Shown: positions 13,170-24,626 of the stretch, piece by piece | How positions within the stretch are numbered: position 1 is the stretch's first letter | How the letters are laid out: each line of letters starts with the position of its first letter | From: Hevea brasiliensis | Taxonomy: Eukaryota > Streptophyta > Magnoliopsida > Malpighiales > Euphorbiaceae | Length of the DNA: 64,000 nt | Reading direction: 5' to 3' | NCBI RefSeq assembly: GCF_030052815.1 | Contig: NC_079503.1 | Coordinates: 48,216,735-48,280,734 of the forward strand | The notes under the pieces: model-generated | What the model saw: the letters and a program-made list of their open reading frames with translations, nothing else | Database searches by the model: none | What the model was told of the DNA's origin: nothing | Position numbers and translations under genes: made by a program

Positions 13170-14695
13170 TATTATCAGAAAATTAACTACATAAAATAAC
13201 TAGATTAATTAGTAAGCTTATCAAGTAATTAACCAAAATGATTATGGTCTTTTAATCAAATTGGTCCTCCAACTAACTTGGCGAATCCTACACTTTCAAA
13301 GTAGGAAACGGAAATCCTAGTTGGATAGATTTCTAGTGGGTGATTGAATTCTTATTGTCTTATTGATCATCCTCAGGCACATCCATTGTTAGAATTACAA
13401 TAAACTATAAGTGAGCAACTCCTTGCCTATCACATCTAATATGAGGTTCAATAATTTATCTAGCCCTTAATGCTCAAAATCTCAAGCATATCCATTATTG
13501 ATTTATCTTGCATTAGTTAAGTTGATCCCATTAAGCCAGTAAACATACAAATGATTTTAATGTCCTTAGGCACATCCATTATTGGCCATCAACTATTTAC
13601 ATATTTACAACATCTCATGCTTAACAATTATTCTTAAGAAAATCTCATAAATTAAATGCATCACATGCAAGTATTTAAAATTTCTTAAAATAATTGCCTC
13701 AATGGAGGACCCATGATATAATTATTTTAATTATACCATTTTCAACTTAATCATTTGTTTGGAAGATTTAGTGGTCGACTTAATTACTATTATGGTATCA
13801 CTTTGCACATTATCCAATTAACATGCATATATCATATACTTGCATACATTCCCATACATCTCATGCATACATGGATAAACAAATAATATGGTATGATCAT
13901 GGACTTTCTAAGGGATTCAATTTTGAGCCACCAAGAATTGAATCAGGGCATTCCAAAGTGTATTTCATTCATTCATTTTACAAGAGTTGCTAAAGGAGTA
14001 CATAATAAACACTCTATCTTGATTTCCTCCCACTGGTCCCACAAATGCTCTTGACCTCCTTGATCTTCTTACAATCCAATTACATTGTAATCCTTGGCAT
14101 ACCAAGGTGAATTTACAAGATCATGGACTTTAAAGTTCTCAAATAAATGAAATTACAACCCAAATTATTACAACACTTATAATACATGCCACTAAAATAA
14201 AATTAATTATTTTACAACCCAAAGAAAAATAAAAGAAATAAATCCAATCACATTGGTCTTTTATTGTCCACGATCATCCATCATGCATGTTAAAATTTAA
14301 CAATTAAATAAAATATACATACTAAAAATTAAATTGAATATCACATATTCAACCAAAAAAATCAGATTTGAATCTCATTCAAACAAATTTAAATTTAGAA
14401 ACTCTTTCCAAATTTAATACCTTGAAAACAATTTTCAAAAAATTAATTGTATAATTAAAATTCCTAATTAAACAATTTAATTAGGTATGAGCCTAAGTAT
14501 GGGCTCTAAAGTATACAACAATTGTACAATTAGGCCCAAAACCACGCACCCCATCTTCCTCTCTTGATGCCGCCACCATGGTGCACTCCAACATGTATGC
14601 TGCCACACATATGGCACCCAAACAGCTTTAGATCAATTCAAATTTGTTCCAATCACATAATTAAATCTCATATTCAATCCTAATGGCAAATTTAG
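13170..14695 (-). other. Untranslated leader of copia D
   Basis: About 1.5 kb between the primer site and gag start of element D with no substantial reading frame. Its reverse complement matches the leader of copia G (about 17230-18600) in long blocks, for example 13250-13345 with 18425-18515 and 14250-14320 with 17435-17500. The two leaders therefore form a widely spaced inverted repeat. The match arises because two related copias sit head to head; it is not a DNA transposon. Confidence 0.75.
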
Positions 14696-14709
14696 TGGCT
14701 CCGATACCA
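14696..14709 (-). other. Primer binding site of copia D
   Basis: TGGTATCGGAGCCA on the minus strand, two nucleotides from the LTR end. It is an initiator-Met tRNA type site with G in place of the usual A at position 8. It sets the D orientation and the 5' LTR edge at 14712. Confidence 0.8.
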
Positions 14710-14711
14710 AT

Positions 14712-16801
14712 TGAAGGTGCGGAAGCATGGTGATGCATTGAATTTAAAATTATTCTTCTAGGGTTTCATGCATCATGCCACATCTCTTATGTGCCTAATT
14801 AATTTCAATGCTCAATTGTATATTAAAACACTTTTAATATGTATTAGGATCTATGTGTGCCATTCAAGATTGTGAATTAATAAATTAATTCAATTAAACC
14901 CTAGTTTAAAAGAGGAGTTTGAGCACTAAGCTCTTTGATACACTATGGATGTAATTAGCACCTTTATGAAGCACCTAGAACCCCAAGTGTTGTGCCTCTA
15001 GCTTGTCCACACCAAGATCACCAATGGGCAGCCCCCAAATCAGCTTCTCAAGCCTTGCGAACCAATTATAATTTGGGTTTTTACCTTTAGAGAGGTTGTA
15101 TGTGTGTATAGGGCACTAGAAACAATTTCTAGCAATTTTAATTCAAAAGGAATGGAGTGATTCTCTTTGAATTGATGAGAAAAGATGAAGAGGAGAGGGA
15201 GAGAGGTGTGCCACCACCTTTAGACAAGAGAGTGTTATGTTTTATTCTTCTTTCTTTTCCCTTTTATAATTAGGTCATTAAGTCAATTAAATCCTATGCC
15301 ACATGTCACCTCTACATTGCATCTTATTTTTAATTGACTTAATCACATTAAGCCAAGTGTCAAAGCTGGACTTAATCTTGACTTTGATCACCTTGCATGA
15401 TAGGAAGACAAATGGCAAACTTATATGATGTCATGTGTTACCATCTCATGGTGCCACATGTCACCATGTGAAATGACCAAATTTCCCTTATGTTGTAATT
15501 TTGAGTTCTCAACCCCATATCATTATTTCTCCTCTTGTAATCAATTTATATCAAATATAAATTAATTAATCTCTAATAATTAATTTCTCACAATTAAATT
15601 CGTATTTAAACACTTTAAATATAAATTTAACTTATACTATACATCCAATATCCTAGATTTGATTTCAAGCCATGCTAGGGACTTTGGAATCTCATTGCAA
15701 ACTAAACCTAATTAATTAATTAATTAAACTCTTTAATTAATCAATTAAATCACATTTTACTTGGTGATTATCTTGTGTATGTGTGTGACTCGTTAGACTC
15801 ATCACTAATTGGCAATGAGATATGATATTAACTCTTAATATCATCAGAACTCTTTCTTACCATAAATGATTTCCCTAAATCATCTTAGGCATATCATAGA
15901 GCATGGTTGACACCTAGCATAGTGTGCCATGGCCACCCAATCATTAACAAGAAATACCTTAAATGAACCTATAATCATATGTTACCATGCACTAGAATCT
16001 CTCTGTTACAAAATCTCAATTCGAGCTGGAGTCATGGTTAATGTCAAACCCCATTTGCTATGAACATTATGTTCTCTTTTAATTCCAGTTCTTGATTAAT
16101 TAGGTTTTCTTGTCAAAAACTCTTTTTTAGCTAAATCTGTCTGTCCTGACCAGGAACTTGAAACATCAAGAACAATTAAATGAACATAGGATTTTATCCC
16201 TATTTACTTAGGGAAACAGATTTCATCTTGATCAACACCTATCTCCATATATAATTTGTAGGAGCCAACACATGCCCATATTCCCATACACAGTACAAGT
16301 ATATAAGCAGTATCAAACTCAAACTACCTATATACAAGATAGCTGTGTTATCTTAGGTCTAAAGATTATATGCACTAATATGATATATGACAATGTATTG
16401 ACAAGAGTAAACTCTATGTGCTTGTCATATGCGTCACTGGTTTGGCCTACTAACCATGTATAAGTGCCTATCATGTTTAGTATATGGCATGAGACTCACC
16501 ATTCCATCTTATTTATATCTCATATAAATACCTTGGGAACAAATATGAATACAATCTTTTTGGATAAGTCATGTCCTGTGTGAAGTATCATCGATTGTGA
16601 ACTAATTTATGATACTTTGTGTTAGAAATACTGTCACTCATATTCTTAACAACTTAAGAATATAATTTCTAATAAAATATCAATGGACCTTTTCTATTAC
16701 ACATAAATATATTATGTAAACGGAAAAGTAAAATTACCTTTTATTAATAAAATATATACAAGATACATACTAAATGATATGCTTTAGGGTCTACTACTAA
16801 T
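14712..16801 (-). mobile_element. 5' LTR of copia D
   Basis: A 2.1 kb copia LTR. On the plus strand it runs from TGAAGGTGCGG next to the primer site to CTACTACTAATA at 16801, where the sense 5' terminus is TA rather than the TG kept in solo LTR H. It is homologous over its length to H (39681-46290 without its insert) and, in opposite orientation, to the 3' LTR of copia G. The small plus-strand frame at 16272-16463 lies inside it and has no recognisable product. Directly right, at 16802, starts the leader of G, so D inserted in inverted orientation at the primer-site end of G. Confidence 0.83.
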
Positions 16802-18603
16802 AGGTTATTTGACATTAGGATTGTTTATGGGACACAATTGTGTGATTGGAAGAGGTTTGGGTAAATTTGGATGGGATTCAAATTAGAGAGAACTCTAAAA
16901 CCCAATCTGCCACAAAAAAACATGGCCTGGGCATGTCCTAGGCCGTAGGCCATGTTCTGGCAATCATTAATTATAGGCTGAGCGTGTAGTGGTACACGGC
17001 CCATGCTTTTGCATGCCCAAGGGCATGCTTTTTGTACATGACCCGTGTAAATGCGCGCTTCGGGCCATGGAATCAGGCTCGAGGGCGTGTTTCTTTTTGC
17101 CAGAATCGTGTATCAGTACATGACCCATGTAAATGCATGCCTCGAGCCATGTAATCCGGCTCAGGGGTGTGTTTCTTTCTGGCTAGGGCATGTTTTGGCC
17201 AATTTTAAGGGTTTTTGTGCAATTGCTGCATAATTGGTGACCCAAAAACAAGCCTAGACCTAATTAAATGATTTAATTGGGATTTTCAATCATACAAATA
17301 ATTTTTTGAAAATTTTTTTTCATAAAATTAAATTTAGGAAAAGTTTCTAAATTTAAAATTAATTTGAATGAGATTCAAATTGAGCTTTAAATTGAGTATG
17401 TGATATTCAATTTAATATAACATGTATATTTAGGTTTAATTGTTAAATGTTAATATGCATGATGGATGATCATGGACAATAAAAGACCAATGTGATTGGA
17501 TTTATTTCTTTTAATTTCTTTGGGATGTAATAATTAATTTTATTCATAGAGGCATGTATTATAAGAGTTATTTTACATAGGTTGTATTTTCATTTATTTA
17601 AGGACTTTAAAGTCTAATTTCTTGTAAATTCACCTTGGTATGCCAAGGGTTACCTTGTAATTGGATTGCAAGAAATACAAGGAGATCAAGAGCATTGGTG
17701 GGACTAGTAAGATGAAGTCAAGATCAAGGATTGATTCATATACTCCCTCAGCAACTCTTGTAATAGAATAGATGAAATGTACCCAGGAAATGCCCTAATT
17801 CAATTCTTGGTGGCTCAGAATTGAATCCCTTAGAAAGTTCATGATCATGCCATTTTATTTAATTATCCAGGTATGCATGAGATGTGTATGAATGAATGTT
17901 TGTATGTGATAAATGCATGCAAAATGGATAATGTGCAAAGTGAGACCTTAATAGTAATTAAGCCAACCACAAAGTCTTCCAATTAAATGATTAATTTGGC
18001 AATGGTATAATTATGGTAATTATATCATGGCTCTCCACTAGGGCAATTAAATTTGAAAATTTTAGATACTTAAACTATTGGCTATGGTTACATAGGGATG
18101 GTTTTTGTGGTCTAAGAGATTTTCTAAATTTAATTGTTAAAGCATATGATGTTGTGAGTATGTGGGTACTTTGGTAATCAAGAATGGATGTACCTGAGGT
18201 TATCAAGGTTCAAACTTCCATACTCACTGGCCTAGTGGGCTCAACTTAACTATTGCAAGAAAGGCCAAGAATGGATGTACATGAGGCTTTGAGCTTTAGG
18301 GGTCAAATCTATTGATTGAGTTTCACATGAGATGTGATGAACAAGTATTGTTCACTTATGTATTGTTAACAGTATCTAAGAAAATGTGATTTGAGGATAT
18401 TTAACAATATATAAGAATTCAATCACCCACTAGAAATCCATCTAACTAGGATTTTTGTTTCTTACTATGGAATGTAGGACTCGCCAAGATAGTGGGAGGA
18501 CCAATTTGATAAAAAGACCATAATCATATTGGTGGTTAATTTACTTGATACAATATAACTAGTTTGAATCTTGCTTTTTCTGCAGTAATAATATCTAATA
18601 ATT
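16802..18603 (+). other. Untranslated leader of copia G
   Basis: Region between the G primer site (destroyed or displaced by D) and the gag start at 18604. The first bases align to the sequence just after the primer site of D (both contain CATTAGGATTG), placing this as the G leader with its 5' LTR off-window to the left. Most of it matches the D leader in inverted orientation. The block at 16915-17200 is absent from D and is unusually GC-rich and repetitive (separate entry). The 60-codon frame at 17051-17233 falls in that repeat and is not credible as a gene. Confidence 0.72.
16921..17197 (+). repeat. GC-rich palindromes and an 82-bp tandem duplication
   Basis: Two imperfect 82-bp direct repeats occupy 17034-17115 and 17116-17197, each starting GTACATGACCC and containing a CATGTAAATGC-like core and GTGTTTCTTT. 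Upstream are two strong inverted repeats: CATGGCCT/AGGCCATG at 16921-16954 and GCATGCCC-AA-GGGCATGC at 17011-17028. The block is much richer in G+C than its surroundings and has no counterpart in the leader of copia D. Confidence 0.8.
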
Positions 18604-19683
18604 ATGGAACAAAGGTCCAACCCGTTATCTCACATATTAGATGAGAATAGGCTTACCGGACCTAACTTCTCTAATTGGCTAAGGAATTTGATAATTGTTC
18701 TCAATCTTGAGCATATAGGATACGTTTTTGATTCTAAGATTCTTAGCCCACTACCATTTGGGGCCACAAAAGAAGAACATGACACTTTGAGAAAGTGGTA
18801 TGAAGATGACATGCAAGCCAAGTGCTATATGTTTGCTTTAATGACTAATTAGTTACAGAAGCAGCATGAGAAAATGCAAACTTCTTCTGAAATACTAAGT
18901 CACCTTTAAGAGTTATTTAGTGAAAATAGTAGATTGGCTAGATATGAGATATCTAAACAATTGTTCAGAATGAAGATGCATGAGGGCTAGGATGTGGGAG
19001 AACATGTCGACACTATGATCCTGCTTATAGAGCAGCTTGAGGCATTGGATTTTTCCATGGACTTTTCTCTCCAGACAAATTTGATCCTTTAATCTTTGCC
19101 ATAGTCTTTTGGAAAATTTATCACAAACTTCCATATGACTAAACAAAAGTGCACTTTGGCTGGTCTTCTGAACATTCTTGTGATAGCCCAAAGCAATATG
19201 CTTGGTAGGAAGGGAAAGGAGGTGAAACTTATTGCTTCTTCTTCTTTTAGTAAGACCAATAAAAAGAAGAAAAGCAATAAGAAGAAGCCATCTTATTGAA
19301 GAAGAAGAAGAAGTAGCTCCTTCTGGCAAGGAAAAGTGTTTCCATTGTCAAAAGGATGGACACTGGAAGAGAAACTGTCCAAAATACCAAGAGTTAATAA
19401 AGAACAAGAAGGCAAGACCTTTTGAAGGTATAGCTATTTCTTGTTTCTTAGATTCTGGTACTGCTTGTCATACTAATTCTGCTTGGGTCATTGATACTGA
19501 TTCTAAGTCACATATAATTTTTGATGTGCAGGAACTAGTAAGTCCTAGGAGATTGGATCATGGAGAAGTGACGCTGAAGATTGGTGATGGATCAAGTGTT
19601 GATGCTAAAGTCATCGAATCTACTTCTCTTATTGTATATAGTAATTTTGATAACAATGTTTTGTATTTAAAGGACGTTTTGTA
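18604..19683 (+). pseudogene. Ty1/copia gag and protease (element G)
   Basis: Start at ATG 18604 (MEQRSNPLSHILDENRLTGP). The UBN2-like gag core contains NFSNWLRNLIIVLNLEHIGY. Stops at about 18850, 18907 and 18988 and a frameshift in the Lys/Ser-rich linker near 19250-19300 break it. Zinc knuckle at 19337-19378 is intact: CFHCQKDGHWKRNC. Protease follows at about 19481 with AWVIDTDSKSHI: the usual D(T/S)G triad reads DTD, so the active-site Gly is lost (D keeps DTG). The reading frame runs through IGDGSSVDAK to LKDVLYV at 19683, where solo LTR E1 inserted; coding resumes at 27847. Copia gag-pol is one polyprotein; here it is dead. Confidence 0.9.
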
Positions 19684-21676
19684 TGTAACACCCTTATATT
19701 CGGTTGTGCGTTCTACTATTCCGGTGACAGTGTCTGTCCGGACAGCTAGGATGCTTGGAATTATATTTAAATGTTAGTGAGGAGACATAAAATAATGAAA
19801 TACAAGAAAGGAAAATACAAGACAAATAAAGGAAAAAAAATATCAATGAAATGTAACCAAGTTAAATGAGCCAAAAATCGTAGCGATGGGTGACATCATC
19901 AGGAAGTTACGGCGTAGACCGTTGACTAGCCTTGGACCACGGGGAACCCTGGAAAATATTTTTAAGACTTAAATAAACATCTATTAAAGTATAAATGACA
20001 TTAGCAATGTCAAAAAAAATTAATTTATTAGTACAAAGAAAAATAAAAAAAAAATCGAGAAATTGACAAAAATCGGTGTTACCGAAAAATCGGGAATACA
20101 AACCAAATAGGGGCATTTTGGTCAATTGACATCTGTAACACCCCTAAGTTCGGTAGTGCGTTATACTGTTCCAGTGACCAGTGTTGTCCGGACAGTTAGG
20201 ATGCCTAGAACTACACTTCGATATGAGTGAGGAGACATAAAATAACGAAATACAAGAAAAGAAAATACAAAGAAAACAAAGGAAAAATAATAGCAAAGAA
20301 ATGTAACCAAGTTAAGCGAGCCGAGAACCCTAGCGATGGGTGACCGCACCGGGAAGTCGCGGCGTGGACCGTTGACTAGCCCTAGACCGTGGGGAACATT
20401 GGAAAATATTTTTAGGACTTAAATAAATGTCTATTGAAGTATAAATACCATTAGAAATATCAAAGAAAAATTAATTAATTAGTACAAAGAAAAGTGAGAA
20501 ATCGAAAAACGGACAAAACCCGGTGTTATCGAAAAATCGGGAATGCAACCCGAACAGGGGCAGTGTGGTCATTTGACACCCTGAGTTTTCTTTTGACCTT
20601 AATGTCCATTAAAAATACATGATATTACACTTGGAAAATGTCATGAAAAATTAAATTGGTGGTACATTAATTAAATAGCAAAAGTAAGGGGTTAAATGTG
20701 GGAATTTGGAAATTTAAGATTAAATAAATATTAAACTTCACTTATTGGTCTACTAACTCCCTTAAGTGGACCATTAACCTTCATTTTGGACAGAAATAAT
20801 CCATCTTCTTCAACCTCCCAAAGTCCAGCCGAAATGCTCTTGAAAGAATCTTCCATGGCCAAAGCTTCCAAGCTCCATGCAAGCTCCATTCTCTCATCTC
20901 CAAGCCATTTTTCCACTTGATTCCTTCACTAAAGTTGTTCCACACCACTTGGGCAGTAGATAGGCTACAAGAAGATCAAGTTTTGGTGAAGTTTTAAAGA
21001 GTTTCAAAAGTGGTAAGTAGGTATTTTTGATGCTTGCTTCATTAAAGTTTGTGTGGATATTATGGGTAGTTGAATTATGGAAAGATTTTTGGAGATTGAT
21101 GTATTAAGGGAGATGTTTATTTTTGGCAGCCATGGAAACTCCTTGAGGACAGTTTATTCTTGCTTGTAAATGGTAGATTAAAGGGTTGATTAAATGTTTA
21201 TGTGTGTAGGAATTAATTTGGGTGATGTATACTTAGTATATGAGAATGTGTACTTGAATTTGGAAGCTTAGAAATTAATGGACTGTAATGTATGAATCGG
21301 CAGCCTGGTTTGGTGAACCATAAAGATGTTATTTCATGTTTGCTTTATGGAATATTAATGTTGAATTGTGATAGTTGTTATGGCAGCTTGGGTATATGTA
21401 TGATGGTGTGAGGTTGGACATGTAAATGAGCTAGGTTAGGTGATTGAATTGTTGTAATTTGAGCTTGAAAAATTCTGTACTAAATGGTGCATGTTGAGTG
21501 TGATTATAAGCAGCCAAAAGGACCAACAATATGTTTTGAAATGTATTTAGGTTAGGGTACAAACCAGAATTGGCATGAATGTATAGTTTGGTAAGTGTTG
21601 AAAGTATCCTTTGATGAGTAATGAACAAATGCAATAGGGCAGTTTATGTTATGGGCCTAGAACCTTAAGTGTGTGG

Positions 21677-21703
21677 CTCCAATTGGTATGAGACCAATTG
21701 GAG
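21677..21703 (+). other. CCAATTGG dyad of LTR E2 (reference copy)
   Basis: CTCCAATTGG - TATGAGA - CCAATTGGAG: a perfect 10-bp inverted repeat with a 7-nt spacer. Directly downstream is AACTAGGCACAAAATGTGCC, which holds a second inverted repeat (GGCACA/TGTGCC). Counterparts lie at 10543-10567, 25283-25309, 46601-46627 and 58216-58243 (group 2) and in group 1 LTRs. Confidence 0.85.
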
Positions 21704-23166
21704 GTAAAACTAGGCACAAAATGTGCCAACTTTCATGAAGGAAGCTTACCAAAATTCTGCTTGTAAGATAACTTGAAAGGTGACCAAATCCGGATTAGTG
21801 CATTTAAGGCCTGAAAATTGACCATTTGGGCAGCAGTTAGTATTTTGGCCATAACTCACTCAAAACAGGTCAAATTGACCTGAAATTTTGACCATGAATA
21901 GTAAGACCTATATCTACAAGTCTTATGAAGACACCAAAGCCCAGATATGACCATAAGCAAGTCAAAAAGCTTGCAAAAGTTCGGGTCTAAAAACTGGCCG
22001 AACCAAAATTAACCTAAAATAACCTAAAGTGACCAATTTTGGTACATTCTGACCAGCAATAGTAAAATGACCATAACTTGGTCTAGTAAACTCAGAATGA
22101 CATAAAATTTTGCCCCGCGTGCAATAAGACATAGATCTACAAGTTTTTAGTTTTGACCGAAACCCGAAAGCCGAGGGAACTAGGTCATCCGGCTAGGTCA
22201 AATTAGTATACCGGGATCCGATAAATTGCAATAAAACGTAATATACATAGAAATAAATTTGGTAACATGTACCAATACTAAAAGGCTACAAATGTGACAT
22301 ATTACTAATATTTAAACCTAATTCACCTAGACTGCATCGAGGGTTGACATCTTAGGTTGACTAAGGAAATAATAGAATTCGATAAATTAATTATTAAACC
22401 TTATTCTTAGAGACAGTTGAAATGAGTACTGAAACACTTCAAAATTGTGTTTCTCAGTTAGCAAAGACTTAGGGAAGGGGAAGGAAACACTGAGTCAGAG
22501 CCAAGAGACAATTATCAGAGGTTTGTGCACAACTAATTTTTAACTGATTTTGTTTTGAATATTTCATATGATTAAATGACATATTTTTCTTATGTATTAT
22601 GTTTAACAAGCATTGGATTTAATTCAATGATTATTGAAATTGTTACAGTATGTATGAATTTAGCTTTGTGAAATGGTATTTTCACAAGTATTAAGCATTG
22701 TTATGAATTGAATAAATTATGTTTTGGAAAATTATGATAGAACATGTTTTGAATTGTGATGGTAATTTTCATGGAAAAATGCAAATTTATGATTTGAATT
22801 GTGATGAGCATAAAAATTATTGGATATTGGAATTGAATTTGAATCGAATTATATTGTGATTTATGCTCACTAAAAGGATTGTGATATTGTTTTATATCTC
22901 ACTATAGATGCTTGACTAGGTTATTACCCGTCTCTCTCATTTGTTGATAAGACAATGGAGTTAGTTGTGTTTTGATTACCATGGTACGTGCACAGGCTTA
23001 GATTTTCCTCTGATTTGAGGTTAGATATAAGTTTTTTATTGTTATGGCCCTTGCAGAAGATTCATTATTGTGGTGTGTACTGTGCACGATGATTCGACCT
23101 CCCCGACCATAGGGAGTTAAAATCACTTCGAATATGGCCCTTTCGGATTAGTCTTGCATAGTTAGT

Positions 23167-23299
23167 GAGATAAAGAATGATTTTTGAGATAAAGAATGAT
23201 TTTTGAGATAAAGAATGATTTTTGAGATACAGCATGGTTTTTGAGATATAACATGATTTTTGAGATACAACATGGTTGTTGAGATACAGAATGTTTTTG
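23167..23299 (+). repeat. Seven-copy 19-bp tandem array in LTR E2
   Basis: Units of the type GAGATAAAGAATGATTTTT repeated about seven times; the first three are identical and the last four diverge (ATACAGCATGG, ATATAACATGA and so on). LTR F has a single related unit at the homologous place, so the array expanded within or just before the E2 copy. Confidence 0.9.
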
Positions 23300-23540
23300 A
23301 ATAGTAAAGAATTGTGATTTCAGTTATGATTTATGTATAATTGATTTTGTTGGAACTACCTTAAATGGTTAGTCATGATTTGATAAATTGAATTTCGTGA
23401 TCAAAGTCATTTCATACAAATGATTTACACTATTGGCAATGAAAATTTTGAGTTTTGGAATTTGATGAGTATTTAGATTTCCAAATTATTTGCTGTAAAT
23501 TTTGTCGATGTATATTGTACTATGTTTTAAATTATAGTTG

Positions 23541-23590
23541 TGTACCACTGAGTTCACCACTCAGCGATAGCTTTGTATGCTGTCGCAGGT
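23541..23590 (+). other. Double hairpin of LTR E2
   Basis: TGTACCACT, then CTGAG / CTCAG (23548-23564), then GCGATAGC / GCTGTCGC (23564-23586, one G-U), then CAGGTAAG, a consensus splice-donor string. Confidence 0.75.
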
Positions 23591-24376
23591 AAGAAGAGCA
23601 TAAAGCAGTGAGTAAGTTTCTTTGAAGACACATTCAGATCAGCTCCAGCTATATCATAGGTATACCCATGTACATAGGTTTTGATGTATGCATGTAATAA
23701 TATGTATGTAAATTATTTGAGCAGTTGTATAAAAACTCTTGTAAAATATTTTGGTATGTAATTAAATGTAAATTATTGTAAATGTAAATTTGGGATTTCA
23801 TTTATCTGAATAGTTTTGTAATACTAATTTTGAGTCTTGAAATCAATGAAATGTTTCTTTTATGAGGAGATTGATTTGATTATTGAGATTTGAATTATGG
23901 GTTCAAATGAAGTTATTGAAGTTGCATTCTAGAAAACATATTGGGAGTGTGTTCTTTGCAGGTTTTGAAGAACTGTTTTCTCAAAATACAACCGGCACTT
24001 TGCTGAAATTTTGAAAAAATTTTATAACACCAGATTTTAATCAATGATTTAAATTTCATGAAAATTGTTTTAAAATCCCTTGTAGTATATTTAATGGATT
24101 ATCGGTAGGCAAAGTACGGTAATTCATTATGTGTACTACGGGATCATGTTACATCTTACAGGGGAGTAGGGTGTGACAGACACCCCGAGTTGGCTTTTGA
24201 CCTAATTGTCCATGAAAAATAAATGAAATTAAAGTTTGAAAACCCCATGAAAAATGAAATTAGAAATGAAATATAAATAGTGAAAGTTTAGTGGCAAATT
24301 TGCAAATTATGGAACTTGGAAATTAATTAAATATTAATCCAAAGTTAGTGCTCCACTAACCATGAATTGTGGGACC

Positions 24377-24626
24377 TATATAAGCCTTGTGGACAGATTT
24401 CTCCACTCAAAATCATCTCATTCTTGAATTTGTTATCCATGGCCGACGTGAACCACCATTTAAAACTCCGTAGCCAAACCCCACTCAACCTTCATGCACT
24501 CCATTTTTAGCCATAGTTCTTGCAAGTTGTCTTCAATAAAGTTGAAGTACACATCTTGGGCAGCATTTTGGGAGCAAAAAGGGAGAGATTTGAAGAAGAT
24601 TTAACAAGCTTCAAAGATAGGTAAGT
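24377..24626 (+). promoter_or_regulatory. Candidate core promoter, mini-ORF and splice donor in LTR E1
   Basis: TATATAAG (24377-24384) is a strong plant TATA box about 650 bp into the net LTR. Some 55 nt downstream, CCATGGCC opens a 23-codon frame (24439-24510), and AG/GTAAGT is at 24619-24626. The ATGGCC and donor strings recur in E2 (20855, 21012) and E3 (39142, 39321), and the donor in N (57564) and F (10092). Promoter and splicing roles are inferred from motif and order only. Confidence 0.45.

Larger units (their letters stand above)
20134..24178 (+). mobile_element. Solo gypsy LTR E2 nested in E1
   Basis: A second LTR of the same family, TGTAACACCCC to GTGTGACA, inserted about 450 bp into E1 in the same orientation. 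The flanks GACATC (left) and GACACC (right) are near-identical, so the target duplication has decayed or the edge is offset by one base. About 4.05 kb. Contents: ATGGCC at 20855 (21-codon frame), splice-donor-like GGTAAGT at 21012, perfect CTCCAATTGG / CCAATTGGAG dyad at 21677-21703, two CCATAACT modules at about 21845 and 22067, a seven-copy 19-bp array at 23167-23299, and the double hairpin at about 23541-23586 ending in CAGGTAAG. Confidence 0.88.

Noticed and set aside
13170..18600. Large inverted repeat suggesting a foldback DNA transposon
   Set aside because: The arms are the leaders of two oppositely oriented copia elements, and primer site, LTR and gag positions explain the symmetry.
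18630..18821. Minus-strand frames over copia G gag (also 18913-19329)
   Set aside because: Shadows of the plus-strand gag; the plus strand gives recognisable UBN2 and zinc-knuckle motifs.
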